A stretch of 64,000 nucleotides of DNA from SAR202 cluster bacterium bin87 (lineage in GTDB: Bacteria > Chloroflexota > Dehalococcoidia > Lucifugimonadales > UBA3495), in assembly GCA_002238825.1 (NCBI GenBank), contig MPNC01000009.1, forward strand, positions 1 to 64,000. The letters are read 5' to 3'. The notes below the pieces were generated by a model. It was not told the DNA's origin. It saw only the letters and a list, made by a program, of their open reading frames with translations, and made no database searches. This document shows positions 35,686 through 44,872 of the stretch, piece after piece (positions within the stretch are counted from its first letter, which is position 1; each line of letters starts with the position of its first letter). The position numbers and the translations under genes were made by a program.

Positions 35686-36041
35686 GCTGGTGCCCTCCTG
35701 TGGGTTGGTTCGATGGAGTTGCGGATGAATTGTAACAAACTGGGATGGAGGCGGGTTGGGGACGAGGGGTTCGCTGCCAAGTTTATTTCGGGAGAGGACC
35801 CGCTGGTAGGCGTACCAGTGCAAAGTTGCGGGCTGCCAAATGACCCAGCAAGACCCGAAGCGTACAGAAACGCCGGGCCACATCCCCTACGCCAATATTG
35901 AACTGCGATAACCTGGATTGCGGAGATTTGCTCGGACGATTATCATAAAGCCTAAGCCAAGCGCCACTATGCTCTCAAGCTGATTGCGCATCATGTGGTC
36001 ATTTACATTGTCAGCAAATCGCCGCATTTCAGGAGTTCGTC
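35686..36041. other. gene-free stretch
   Basis: There are 356 bases between two divergent genes. No repeat or RNA was recognised. Composition shifts to lower GC toward 36041, marking entry into the HsdR-N-like gene. Confidence 0.4.
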
Positions 36042-37160
36042 ATGCCGTTCGCGGAAGATATCAAACACCTTGCCAACCGCATTTCGGGGTTAAAAGAAAG
36101 ACTCCAAAACAACGAAGAAGCGACCAAAACTGCATTGGTTCTGCCATTCTTTGCCGCTTTGGGTTACGACTTTACCAATCTTGACGATGTCGAGCCGGAA
36201 TTCGATGCCAGTTGGGCGGACCTTAAGGGGTGGAAAGCCGATTATGCACTGATGTCTGCAGGGAAACCAGTTGTCATCGTTGAATGCAAGCCCGTTTCTA
36301 ACAACTTGGAGAGGGTAACGCCACAACTTGGGAAATATTTCTATTCAACTGAAGCTTCCGTGGGGCTGGTGACCAACGGGATCCTTTACAAATTTTACAC
36401 CGATCAAGACAAAGAGAATGTTATGGATGACCACCCGTTCTGGGTTCTTGATCTAGAGAGCCTCAGCGACTTGGATCTCGAACAATTGGCAAAGTTTGCA
36501 AAGGGTGAGGATTTAACCCAAGCTGTGGAAGCAGCCTCTGCGCTGACGTACATTAGCAGCATCAGAAACAGACTGGCCTCACAACTCGAAAATCCTGATG
36601 ACGGGTTTGTTGATCTCTTCGGGCGTGAATTACACTCGAGTGGTAATTACACTCAACAGATTCGCGAGAGGTTCAGGCCGTTGGTTCAGACTGCTTTTCA
36701 AGAGTTCATAAGGGACCAAATCATTAGGGGTGCTGGTCGCGCAGCGGAATCCATAACACATCGTGCACCGATATCACCAGAAGCAGAGACTGCGACTGAA
36801 GACCTCCTTGATGTGGCTGATCCGGAGGAGCTTAATGTGGGCCCCGAACATCAGCCGACACCCGAAGAGTTAGAAGGGTACGAGATCGTCAAAACTATCA
36901 TAGGAAATGTATTTGACGGTGACCAAGTGACAATCCGAGACGCGCAACAATATTGCGCCATCCTCTGGGACAACAACAATCGGAGACCACTTTGTCGTTT
37001 GCACTTCAACAGGTCACAAAAATACATCGGCCTTTTCGACGGCACCAGGGCCGAAAGTGGCGCTCTGATCGAGAATCGATACCCTATAGAAACCGTCCAG
37101 GAAATCTCGAAGTTCGAAACGGAACTTGTGGAAACAGCGCGTAGATATCAATCGGAGTAA
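36042..37160 (+). CDS. orphan HsdR-N-like restriction endonuclease
   Basis: A 372-residue protein. The N-terminal half is a type I restriction HsdR_N-like PD-(D/E)XK domain: TKTALVLPFFAALGYD, FDASWADLKGWKADYAL (D67), VVIVECKP (E81-x-K83) and YFYSTEASVGLVTNG. The C-terminal part (DGDQVTIRDAQQYCAILWDN) resembles a small substrate-binding module. There is no helicase, HsdM or HsdS nearby, so it is a stand-alone member of this nuclease group. GC content is visibly lower than in flanking genes, consistent with horizontal gain. Defence use is inferred. Confidence 0.88.
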   Translation: MPFAEDIKHLANRISGLKERLQNNEEATKTALVLPFFAALGYDFTNLDDVEPEFDASWADLKGWKADYALMSAGKPVVIVECKPVSNNLERVTPQLGKYFYSTEASVGLVTNGILYKFYTDQDKENVMDDHPFWVLDLESLSDLDLEQLAKFAKGEDLTQAVEAASALTYISSIRNRLASQLENPDDGFVDLFGRELHSSGNYTQQIRERFRPLVQTAFQEFIRDQIIRGAGRAAESITHRAPISPEAETATEDLLDVADPEELNVGPEHQPTPEELEGYEIVKTIIGNVFDGDQVTIRDAQQYCAILWDNNNRRPLCRLHFNRSQKYIGLFDGTRAESGALIENRYPIETVQEISKFETELVETARRYQSE

Positions 37161-37208
37161 AGAGCCCGTTGCGCACACAGCGCAATCCGGCATACCCGTG
37201 AGAAACTG

Positions 37209-38354
37209 CTACCCGCCCAGGCGCGCCCGCATGCCGTCCGGCACCTGGCGGATGCGGCGGCTGAAGGCGGTGTCCCAGCGCATGGGGACCTGGCGGGCCG
37301 CCTCGGTGCACAGCGCCGCGCCGTTGAGGTAGTCGTCCCGGTGGATGTACTCGGCGGCGATGGAACCGTCCTCGGCGCCGTTGTGGTAGTTGCCCAGGGG
37401 GAAGGCGACACCCGTGGAGCGATAGCCCCAGGCGTTGAAGGCGCTGGCCTCGCAGACGCCGCCGCTCATCAGCTGGCGCTGGCAGCGGAAGTCGGTCTGG
37501 TTTGCCGTCAGTATCTCGCGGGCGCGGATCAGGGCGGATTCGGCGTCGGCGTTGAAGGTGCTGCCGGCGTCGCCGACGCGGATCACCGGCCCGCCGCCGA
37601 TCACCGCGCCCGGCAGCGTCCGCGACGACTCCAGCGACACCACCAGCGTGTCCATCGGTAGAGTTCGCGCCTCGGCCAGCAGCCGCGCGCCCACCAGGCC
37701 CACCTCCTCGGCGCGGGTGAACAGCCCGTACACATCGCCGGCCGACGGGTCACCACGCAATGCCGACAGGGTCGCCAGGATGCAGGCGCAGCCGGCCAGG
37801 TCATCGGCAGCGCGCATCACGATGCGGTCGTCCTCGATGCTGAAGTCGGGCAGGTCGAACACCACCGGCGAAGGGATCGGCACATCCTCATCGCCTGAGC
37901 CGGTCAGCCGGATCTGCGCCCGCCGCTCGCGCTCCTCGCCGTGGGGTCCCACGGTCTCGGCGGGGATGCGTTGGCCTCCCGGCAGGACGATGTGCAGGGG
38001 CACGCCGGCAGCAAAGGATCCAGCCGGCACGCCGCCCAGGGCCTTGCCGATGAGATAGTCGCCGTCGCGACCCACGATCTCGAAACCGGGGTGGTCCATG
38101 TGGGCCATCAGCGCGACGGGCGGGTGCTTCTCGGCGTCCGTGCCGGCGATGCGGGCGATGATGTTGCCGAAGTTGTCGGTCCGCCAGGACACGCCGATCT
38201 CGGTCAGCGTGTCGCGGACGGCGGTGGCCACGCCCTGCTCGTGAAAGGCCACGGCCGGCTGCGCCCCCAGGCGAGCCAGGAAATCCAGCGCGCGGGCGTT
38301 GTAGTCATTAAGGTTGTTGGTGCTCAAATCAGTTACCTCTGTGTGATGCTTCAC
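37209..38354 (-). CDS. M42-type metallo-aminopeptidase
   Basis: A 381-residue dinuclear zinc peptidase of the M42/M20 clan. ALMAHMDHPGFE provides the first His/Asp pair, MRAADDLAGCA the bridging Asp, FTRAEEVGLVGA the catalytic Glu pair, and NYHNGAEDGSIAAEYI the last His. M42 enzymes remove N-terminal residues from peptides in the cytoplasm. The ATG at 38354 is possible, and an internal start near MDHPGF would lose the fold, so the full length is kept. Confidence 0.9.
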   Translation of the reverse strand: MKHHTEVTDLSTNNLNDYNARALDFLARLGAQPAVAFHEQGVATAVRDTLTEIGVSWRTDNFGNIIARIAGTDAEKHPPVALMAHMDHPGFEIVGRDGDYLIGKALGGVPAGSFAAGVPLHIVLPGGQRIPAETVGPHGEERERRAQIRLTGSGDEDVPIPSPVVFDLPDFSIEDDRIVMRAADDLAGCACILATLSALRGDPSAGDVYGLFTRAEEVGLVGARLLAEARTLPMDTLVVSLESSRTLPGAVIGGGPVIRVGDAGSTFNADAESALIRAREILTANQTDFRCQRQLMSGGVCEASAFNAWGYRSTGVAFPLGNYHNGAEDGSIAAEYIHRDDYLNGAALCTEAARQVPMRWDTAFSRRIRQVPDGMRARLGG

Positions 38355-38404
38355 GGGTCTTGCCGCGAAGCAATGACGCGTTTCACGTGACAGGTTCCAA
38401 AGGG

Positions 38405-39532
38405 TTAGACCTCGGCGGTTTCTTCATATTCCGCGATGATCGTGTCGCTCATATGGGCGAGGTGCTGTGTTTGTTCCAATGCATCTATGGAGTCATACGG
38501 CAGGAAAGAGCATTGCTCATAGAGAGGTCCTCGGTCCAAAAGCGAGAACACGGGCCGCCTGATTTCGCGCAGCACTCTTTCACGCTTGTCTGGCGGGGCG
38601 ACGATGTGCAACCGAATGTCCATGTTGGGTTGAAGGGCCAGCAGATCTGCCATCCGTAACAATCCTGAATAAATCGCAGTCGTGTGTTCGATTTCAAATG
38701 CCCGCGCCATAGATCGCCCTTTGAGCCAAAGCACGTCAATCTGTTCCACGGTCCTCAGTGTATTGTCGTCATAGTTCAGCGGCAGTACGTCTAGGAATTT
38801 TTCGCGCATAGATTCCGGAACGAGATCGAGCACCCTCCCCTTATCGCTCTTGGGTACCCAGATGAGAAATCCCATTTGTGCTCCGATCTGCGCCACTTTC
38901 GCCTGATATCGAATCGATTCGCGACTATCCTGAGCCGGATCAGTCTCGACAGCCTCCAATTCATGTGAGGTTTCATCTTCCTCGTGAACTGGCACCTCAA
39001 CCTCTACTTCTCGGTCCAAAGTCCGGACACGCTTTTTACGGGCAAGTTGGCGTCTGTCCCTGTCGGTGAATGGATACTTAGCCGGGTTTTGCCGCTGTTC
39101 GTTTAGCAGCTGCAAGAGGAAGTTTCCGTCACTATCCTCGATGGTGTTCAGAGAACTGCGAAAGAACCCTGTCCAGTATGGGTGACCCATGTCGTATTGA
39201 TTGGTGATTGTCAAGTTTTGCCAAACGTGCGGGTCCCGGATGGGTACGGCCAACTCCGGTTCCAAGAGGGCGATAGGTTGGACTTTGAACCGCACATGAT
39301 ATGGATCGGGATTGTCCAATATCGGGCTGTCATCGAAATAAGGACCCAATTCTACCTCGAGTGCTCCACACCACCGAGATAGCCTGGTCAGGTAGCAGAG
39401 GAATATATCCCCTGACTTGACGCGCTCTTCAGCCAATCGCTGTTGGCGTGCTCGGAAGCCAGTGATGTTCGCGCCAGCCTCATTGAAAGTTTGCCAAGTC
39501 TCAGGAGTGAATAGATCCAGGTGATATTTCAT
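38405..39532 (-). CDS. EVE/PUA-like plus nuclease-like protein
   Basis: A 375-residue protein. The N-terminal 120 residues (MKYHLDLFTPETWQTF, VKSGDIFLCYLTRLSRW) resemble an EVE/PUA-type domain, known for binding modified bases. The central linker is acidic. The C-terminal part has IRYQAKVAQIGAQMGFLIWV, EQIDVLWLKG and AFEIEHTTAIYSG (E280, E282), typical of a restriction-endonuclease-like fold. The combination suggests a modification-dependent restriction factor. GC is lower than in its neighbours, as in the HsdR-N-like gene 1.2 kb away. No partner gene. The fold calls are by pattern only. Confidence 0.75.
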   Translation of the reverse strand: MKYHLDLFTPETWQTFNEAGANITGFRARQQRLAEERVKSGDIFLCYLTRLSRWCGALEVELGPYFDDSPILDNPDPYHVRFKVQPIALLEPELAVPIRDPHVWQNLTITNQYDMGHPYWTGFFRSSLNTIEDSDGNFLLQLLNEQRQNPAKYPFTDRDRRQLARKKRVRTLDREVEVEVPVHEEDETSHELEAVETDPAQDSRESIRYQAKVAQIGAQMGFLIWVPKSDKGRVLDLVPESMREKFLDVLPLNYDDNTLRTVEQIDVLWLKGRSMARAFEIEHTTAIYSGLLRMADLLALQPNMDIRLHIVAPPDKRERVLREIRRPVFSLLDRGPLYEQCSFLPYDSIDALEQTQHLAHMSDTIIAEYEETAEV

Positions 39533-39556
39533 ACAACCCTCTTGGCAGTCCGTCAG

Positions 39557-40093
39557 TTACCTCTGCCAGCGAAACAGGCTCCATACCGGAGCGGTGGAGT
39601 CGGGGAGCAGGTCTCCGCCGTCGATGGTGTCGTCCTCGCCCAACTCTATAGGCTCGGCGTCGGGCCGGTATACGGTGATGATGGTGGTGTCCGGGTCGGC
39701 CACCCAGACTTGCCGGGTTCCAAAGCTGAGCCACATCTCCACCTTGCGGCGCAAGGCGAAGCATCCGTCGGTGTACGATTTCACTTCCACAATCAGGTCG
39801 GGAGCAAGGTTGGGGTAGCCTGTCGTGCCCTCAGGTATCCTGCCGGGCGCAATCCACGCCACGTCGGTAGACCGGACCGTATCGGGCGCAACTTCCAGCA
39901 GGTATCCAGGGTCACCTGCGGCCACTTCCCCGTAATTGCGTGGATAGACGAACGTTCCCAATACCGTTGCTGCCATGGCGACCACAGCGGCTTTCGCGTT
40001 TCCGCTGGCTGGCCGCTCGATCAATCCTCCCCGTATGAGTTCGTACCTTTTGCCGTAGCCTCTGGGAAGGCGCAGCAGTTCGTTAGCAGTCAT
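39557..40093 (-). CDS. Uma2-family (DUF820) nuclease-like protein
   Basis: A 178-residue Uma2 protein. GYGKRYELIRGGLIERP opens the domain, DVAWIAPGRIP and PDLIVEVKS hold the PD-(D/E)XK core with Glu-x-Lys intact, and KVEMWLSFGTRQVWVADP follows. The start at MTANELLRL removes a long spurious extension. It lies 24 bases before the EVE-like gene, so the two may be co-transcribed. Its function is unknown for the family. Confidence 0.88.
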   Translation of the reverse strand: MTANELLRLPRGYGKRYELIRGGLIERPASGNAKAAVVAMAATVLGTFVYPRNYGEVAAGDPGYLLEVAPDTVRSTDVAWIAPGRIPEGTTGYPNLAPDLIVEVKSYTDGCFALRRKVEMWLSFGTRQVWVADPDTTIITVYRPDAEPIELGEDDTIDGGDLLPDSTAPVWSLFRWQR

Positions 40094-40240
40094 GCTGCTC
40101 TCTCCATCCAACGACGGGTTGCCTCCATTCTGCCACCGCAGTATACGCCAGGCAAACGGGGACCATTCTTCGGATGCTATACTGCCGCACGTATATTTTG
40201 ACCCTGCAAATCCGCCCTCGCGGCGGACCGGAGGTGCGCT

Positions 40241-41317
40241 TTGCTGCCCAAGTTTCGTGTCAGTCTGGACGAGGCCACGATGGTTCCCGGGGACGACCTG
40301 AAGTCCACCGTCGCCGCCGTTTTCGAGAAGATGGGCGTGCCGCCCGAGGACGCCCAGTTGGGCGCCGACGTGCTGGTGCTGGCCGACCTGCGCGGCGTCG
40401 ACTCCCACGGCGTCTCCAACATGCTCCGCAGCTACGTCAGCGGATACACCAGCGGGCAGATCAACCCGAACCCCGACATGCGGATTGTCCGCGAGACTCC
40501 CAGCACCGCCAGCATCGACTCCGACCGCGGGCTGGGCATCATCACCACGCCCAAGGCCATGGACATCGCCATTCGCAAGGCCGCCGAGGTGGGCGTGGGC
40601 ATGGTCACCCTGGGCAACGCGCGGCACCTGGGTATGGCGTCCTACCACGCCATGATGGCCCTGGAGCACGACATGATCGGCGTGTGCATGACCAGCTGCC
40701 CGCCGTCGGTGGTGCCGACCTTTGGCGCCGAGCCGCGCCTGGGCACCAACCCCATCGCCATCGCCGTGCCGTCGCGCAACGAGGCTCCCTTCGTGTTCGA
40801 CGCCGCCACCAGCACCGTGGCCGGCAACAAGGTGGGCATCGCCCGCCGCCTGGGCGTCAAGCTGGAGCCGGGCTGGCTGGCCGACGCCGAGGGCAACCCC
40901 ATCATGGAGGAGGCCGACGCGCCCGACAACTACACCCTGCTGACCCTGGGCAGCACCCGCGAGCTGGGCTCACACAAGGGCTACGGCCTGTCGTGCATGG
41001 TGGACATCCTGGCCGGTGTGCTCACCGGTTTCGGCTACGGCGCCGTCCCCGGCCGGCCCAACTTCGGCCACTACGTGGCCGCCTACAACGTGGCCGGCTT
41101 CGACGACCCCGACCACTTCAAGGACCAGATGGACGAGTGGCTGCTCATGATGAAGACCACCCGCCCGGCTCCCGGCGAGGAGCGCGTCATGGTCGCCGGC
41201 CAGCCCGAGGCCGAGATGGAGGAACTCCGCCGCGTCGAGGGCATCCCCCTGCATGAGGAGGTCGTCGACTGGTTCCACGACACCTGCGGCGAGCTGGGCA
41301 TCGACTGCCCCTTCTGA
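40241..41317 (+). CDS. Ldh-family NAD(P)-dependent dehydrogenase
   Basis: A 358-residue member of the malate/L-lactate/ureidoglycolate dehydrogenase family, distinct from Rossmann LDH. LRGVDSHGVSNML holds the catalytic His, and PTFGAEPRLGTNPIAIA, TSTVAGNKVGIARR and SHKGYGLSCMVDIL are family blocks. It would oxidise a 2-hydroxy acid. The TTG start at 40241 follows GGAGG. A TATACT box lies at 40179-40184. The last codons and stop are duplicated in a 17-base tandem array. Confidence 0.93.
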   Translation: MLPKFRVSLDEATMVPGDDLKSTVAAVFEKMGVPPEDAQLGADVLVLADLRGVDSHGVSNMLRSYVSGYTSGQINPNPDMRIVRETPSTASIDSDRGLGIITTPKAMDIAIRKAAEVGVGMVTLGNARHLGMASYHAMMALEHDMIGVCMTSCPPSVVPTFGAEPRLGTNPIAIAVPSRNEAPFVFDAATSTVAGNKVGIARRLGVKLEPGWLADAEGNPIMEEADAPDNYTLLTLGSTRELGSHKGYGLSCMVDILAGVLTGFGYGAVPGRPNFGHYVAAYNVAGFDDPDHFKDQMDEWLLMMKTTRPAPGEERVMVAGQPEAEMEELRRVEGIPLHEEVVDWFHDTCGELGIDCPF

Positions 41318-41367
41318 TCGACTGCCCCTTCTGATGGGCTGTCCGTTCTGATGGGCGGCCAGTTCTA
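41300..41367 (+). repeat. 17-bp tandem repeat at convergent gene ends
   Basis: Four units of 17 bases: ATCGACTGCCCCTTCTG at 41300 and again, identically, at 41317, then two degenerate units at 41334 and 41351. The first unit holds the dehydrogenase stop, and the last overlaps the stop of the facing Lrp-type gene. Confidence 0.9.
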
Positions 41368-41601
41368 GATATTGGTGAACCACAGACAGGTGACCGTGTT
41401 GGTCACACCGTTGATGGGGCGGATGCGGTGGCGCATGATCTCGGTGAGGTCCTCCACCGTTCCCGCCTCCAGTTCGACCACCATGTCGTAGGGCCCCAGC
41501 ACCTCGCGAACCGCCGCGCCGCTGATGGTGTTCAGGCGTTCGACCACCTCCTGCGTCAGGGCGGGCTCCACGTTGATGAGCACGTATGCGTTGGCCGCCA
41601 T
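41365..41601 (-). CDS. Lrp/AsnC ligand-binding domain protein
   Basis: A 78-residue protein consisting only of the RAM/AsnC effector-binding domain: AYVLINVEPALTQEVVERL, GPYDMVVELEAG and ITNTVTCLWF-type strands with LTEIMRHRIRPINGV. It has no HTH, so it cannot bind DNA alone. Stand-alone RAM proteins bind amino acids or modulate Lrp paralogues. A ribosome-binding site GGAGGCATTGC precedes ATG 41601. Confidence 0.92.
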   Translation of the reverse strand: MAANAYVLINVEPALTQEVVERLNTISGAAVREVLGPYDMVVELEAGTVEDLTEIMRHRIRPINGVTNTVTCLWFTNI

Positions 41602-41692
41602 TGCAATGCCTCCTTGAGGGTGATGTGGTTATCGTAACACTGCGTTGAGCTTTGCTCCTTCGTGCCCCGCACGGGTTCGCGGCGCAATGAAC

Positions 41693-41718
41693 ACGCCCCC
41701 GGTGAGCGCCGGGGGCGT
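41693..41718 (-). terminator. hairpin after DUF4276 gene
   Basis: ACGCCCCCGG 41693-41702 pairs with CCGGGGGCGT 41709-41718; TTTC follows on the plus strand. It separates the DUF4276 operon end from the Lrp-type gene start. Confidence 0.65.
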
Positions 41719-41757
41719 TTCGATTCTGGCTAACCGTGTCCGTATCACTGGTTCGGG

Positions 41758-42363
41758 TCAGAGGTTGCCGTCAAATATCCGTCGCACCCTTTTGAAGCTG
41801 GGAAGATGTTGTTCAAGCACGGCCGGGTTGAGCTTGCTCAACAGCTCGAATGATTTCGGTCCCTTGTCGTATGGCCCTGGGCAGTTCCGGCTGGCGACTT
41901 GTAGTGCGTTGAGGATGGCGTGGCGATCCCGTTGTTCCATGTTCTGAACCGCGGGAAGTACCGACTCGTTGAGTCTGGGGCCGAAATGCGCTTTCAACGC
42001 TTCCCGATCTGCGACCATCCAGGTCTCCATCGATGTGGTCATGAACATCAGCTGTTTTTCTGTCGCGCCACTGGGCTTGGGCCAGTTATCAACGGCCCCC
42101 TGACCAACGTGCTGCCACGTTTGCTCTATGTCGGCCACCGGGTCCTCGCTGTCCACGAGCAACCCTATGAAGTCGGCCGAAGCAGCTTTGGCGTAGGCAA
42201 TCTTGAAATCGTCGTAGGCGTCGTTTCTGGCTCCACAGGCCACCAGCGCCGGCATCCTGCCTGAAAACCCGCATTTCTCGAACAGCTTTCGGAACCCCTC
42301 GCGACACCTGACCTTGCCTTCTTTCGAATTGCCGCCGCCTTCCAGATAGACGCGGGCGCTCAC
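41758..42363 (-). CDS. DUF4276-family (TOPRIM-like) protein
   Basis: A 201-residue protein. VYLEGGGNSKEGKVRCREGF, MPALVACGARNDAYDDF, GLLVDSEDPVADIEQTW and QLMFMTTSMETWMVAD follow the DUF4276 layout, whose Glu and DSE-type acids are TOPRIM-like. The GTG start at 42363 overlaps the stop of the AAA gene in GTGA. Pairs of an OLD-like ATPase with such a protein are known from defence islands, where the TOPRIM-like partner cuts nucleic acid. Activity here is inferred. Confidence 0.88.
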   Translation of the reverse strand: MSARVYLEGGGNSKEGKVRCREGFRKLFEKCGFSGRMPALVACGARNDAYDDFKIAYAKAASADFIGLLVDSEDPVADIEQTWQHVGQGAVDNWPKPSGATEKQLMFMTTSMETWMVADREALKAHFGPRLNESVLPAVQNMEQRDRHAILNALQVASRNCPGPYDKGPKSFELLSKLNPAVLEQHLPSFKRVRRIFDGNL

Positions 42364-43541
42364 CAGCGGACGCCTCCCAAATCTCCGCGCGTCCACAGCT
42401 CGCCCAGCCGGTACTTTTCGAGCCAGACTGCCAGGTCGGACCGATCCAGGCGACGCATGGAGGTCTGGCCGTCGTGCTTCTCGCACACCACGACCGACTC
42501 GGGCCGATCGCTTAGTGCGTCGACGAGGATATCGGAGTGAGTGGTGACGATCATCTGGCACCGGCTGGACGCATCCACCAGCAGGTCGGCCAATTTGGGG
42601 ATCAAGTCGGGATGGAAACCCAACTCCGGCTCCTCGATGCAAACCAGGCTCGGCGGTTCGGGGTCAAGGAGGATAGCGAGGAGGCATAAGTAACGGAGGC
42701 TGCCGTCGGACAGGCGTGTAGCCGGGATGGAGAACTCTCCTTCAGTGAAGAAGATCTGGACGGTCCCGCCTTCGATGTTGAGCTCAAAGTCCCGGAGACC
42801 GGAATAGAGGTCCCCCAATCTGTCGAACAATTCCATTTTGGCCTGGGGATTTTGCCTGAACCGATTCAGGAACATGCCGAGATTGGAGAAGTCTTCCATC
42901 AACGGGTTGGGTTTGACGTCGATACGCTGAGGCTGTCTGATCGCGGATTTAGGACCAAACTCCCACTGGCGATACAAGCTGATGCGTTCATAAAACCTGC
43001 TGATCGTCTGGAGTTCGGGAAATTGGATAGGATCTTTCACTTCTGACAGAACCGACTTATCAATTTCGACTGGTCGTTCTTCGGCGCTTTGTTCTGCTCC
43101 GCTGACTATAGTTTTTCGTGTGACCGATCCCGGCTTGCGGTCCCAAACAAATTCTCTAACCTCTCCACCGCGGGCGGTCTCGGCGTATCGTATGTTTTCC
43201 GTTAGGATTCCGACCCTCTGTGCGACATTGGCGAGCCCGATTTTATGGTGTAAATCGACGGCGAATGCGCCATTGCTTAGCTCCACCTCTACTGACCCTA
43301 GAATCCACATTTCACTGCTACCACGCCAAATCCAGTTATGAATTCCTCCATGGGCCCGGATCGGCGTTGCAATGTCCTGAGGTGCGCTACTAAGTAAACC
43401 AATCGTTTCCAGCAGGTTAGACTTCCCCGATCCATTGGGCCCAACTAGGATGGTAAGGGCAGGCAGTTCAAGGTCAATGCCTTCTAGCCCGAAGGACAGA
43501 AGATTTTGGGCCTTGATCCTGGTCAGCATTGGCAGCGCCAT
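42360..43541 (-). CDS. OLD-like AAA ATPase (ABC/SMC type)
   Basis: A 393-residue ATPase. Walker A LVGPNGSGKSNLLETIG is near the N-terminus, the signature-like LSDGSLRYLCLLAILL follows a long insert, Walker B is PPSLVCIEEPELGFHP, and the His-switch region is MIVTTHSDILVDAL. This order is that of AAA_21/RecF-type ATPases. It is translationally coupled to the DUF4276 gene through a 4-base overlap, so the two form one operon. Likely an anti-phage ATPase-effector pair. The operon inference is firm, the defence role is not. Confidence 0.9.
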   Translation of the reverse strand: MALPMLTRIKAQNLLSFGLEGIDLELPALTILVGPNGSGKSNLLETIGLLSSAPQDIATPIRAHGGIHNWIWRGSSEMWILGSVEVELSNGAFAVDLHHKIGLANVAQRVGILTENIRYAETARGGEVREFVWDRKPGSVTRKTIVSGAEQSAEERPVEIDKSVLSEVKDPIQFPELQTISRFYERISLYRQWEFGPKSAIRQPQRIDVKPNPLMEDFSNLGMFLNRFRQNPQAKMELFDRLGDLYSGLRDFELNIEGGTVQIFFTEGEFSIPATRLSDGSLRYLCLLAILLDPEPPSLVCIEEPELGFHPDLIPKLADLLVDASSRCQMIVTTHSDILVDALSDRPESVVVCEKHDGQTSMRRLDRSDLAVWLEKYRLGELWTRGDLGGVRW

Positions 43542-43614
43542 GGCCGCTCCACGGTGAGGATTACTATCCCTCTAATTGTACGTTATCCGTTTTTGGCGCC
43601 GCCTCGGCTCCCCA

Positions 43615-44742
43615 TCAATCCTTCAGCGCCGGTATCACTTCTTTGCCGAAGAGCTCTATCGACCGCATGGTGTCGGCATGGGAGAGCTGGCCGCCCTGGG
43701 CTTCCAGGAGGATGGAGCCGATGCCCAGCTCGTCGCGGATGTGGCGCAGCTTCTTGATGACGGTGTCGGGGCTGCCCACCACCAGGTGGTAGCGGTCCTG
43801 CAACTCCTGGTATGACATCTCGTTCAGGGGCGTGGGACGCCGGGCGGCCACCGCCGCCGCGCCGGCGCGGGACGTGTAGCCGGGCGGCGACCAGTATTCG
43901 CGGGGGCCGCGCAGGGGGTAGTTCATGCGCCAGAGGAACGCCTTGCCCGCCTCCTGCGCCTTCTCGTCGGTGTCGTTGACGTGGGCGCAGATCATGAAGG
44001 CGAACTTCTCGGGGCCGGGCTCCCAGCCGTCGGCCGCGGCGTACTCGCGGTAGCGGGCGAACAGGTTCTTGGCGACGTCCAGCGGCGTCAGGAAGGCCGC
44101 GTAGGTGTAGCGGTGCCGCGCCGTCCACTCGACGGTCTCGGGGCTGCCGGTGCCGGGAACCCACACTGGCGGATGGGGCTTCTGGATGGGCAGCATCCAG
44201 GGGTTCACCGCGCGGTAGTGGTAGTGGTTGCCCTCCCAGCGGAAGGGCCCGGGCGTGGTCCAGGTCTTCACCACCAGGTCGTGGCACTCCTCGAACCGCT
44301 CGCGGTTGTGGATGGGGTTGGTGTTGTTGGCCCAGGACTCGATGCCGATGCCGCGCACGAAGCCGGAGATGATGCGACCACCGGAGATCACGTCCAGCAG
44401 GGCGATCTCCTCGGCCAGGCGGACGGGGTTGTCTGACGTGGGCAGCATGTTGCCCAGCATCAGGATCTTGGCCCGCTTGGTGATGCGCGCCAGGATGCCG
44501 CCGGTGATGTTGACCTCGACGTCCATGCACGACGGCGTGTTGTGGTGCTCGTTGAGCATCAGGCCATCGAAGCCCATCTCCTCGGCGTGCTGGTACTCGT
44601 CGAGGTAGCGGTTCATCAGGCCGCTGGCGGTCTGGGGGTCGAAGTAGGTGTTGGGAAAGGTGAGCCGCATGGACGGGAACTTCTCCGCCTCCGACTCCGG
44701 GAACTCGGCGTAGGGCATCTCGGTGAAGTAGAAAACGTCCAT
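43615..44742 (-). CDS. LLM-class flavin-dependent oxidoreductase
   Basis: A 375-residue luciferase-like TIM-barrel monooxygenase: LNEHHNTPSCMDVEVNITG, ILMLGNMLPTSDNPVRLAEE, LLDVISGGRIISGFVRGIG and VVGSPDTVIKKL are family blocks that bind FMN or F420. The start at MDVFYFTEMP is preceded by GGAGGCAAGCTG. SAR202-type Chloroflexota carry many such enzymes, which fits the proposed host. The substrate is unknown. Confidence 0.95.
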   Translation of the reverse strand: MDVFYFTEMPYAEFPESEAEKFPSMRLTFPNTYFDPQTASGLMNRYLDEYQHAEEMGFDGLMLNEHHNTPSCMDVEVNITGGILARITKRAKILMLGNMLPTSDNPVRLAEEIALLDVISGGRIISGFVRGIGIESWANNTNPIHNRERFEECHDLVVKTWTTPGPFRWEGNHYHYRAVNPWMLPIQKPHPPVWVPGTGSPETVEWTARHRYTYAAFLTPLDVAKNLFARYREYAAADGWEPGPEKFAFMICAHVNDTDEKAQEAGKAFLWRMNYPLRGPREYWSPPGYTSRAGAAAVAARRPTPLNEMSYQELQDRYHLVVGSPDTVIKKLRHIRDELGIGSILLEAQGGQLSHADTMRSIELFGKEVIPALKD

Positions 44743-44872
44743 CAGCTTGCCTCCGTGAACATGCGCGGATTCCTCGCCGATGCAATGAGGGCGGCGTTCC
44801 GCAGTTGCGCGGAGTATAGCACGGGGGTTCCGCCGCCCCTTTCTCCGCACGCCCGTCCATTCTCTTCGAACT

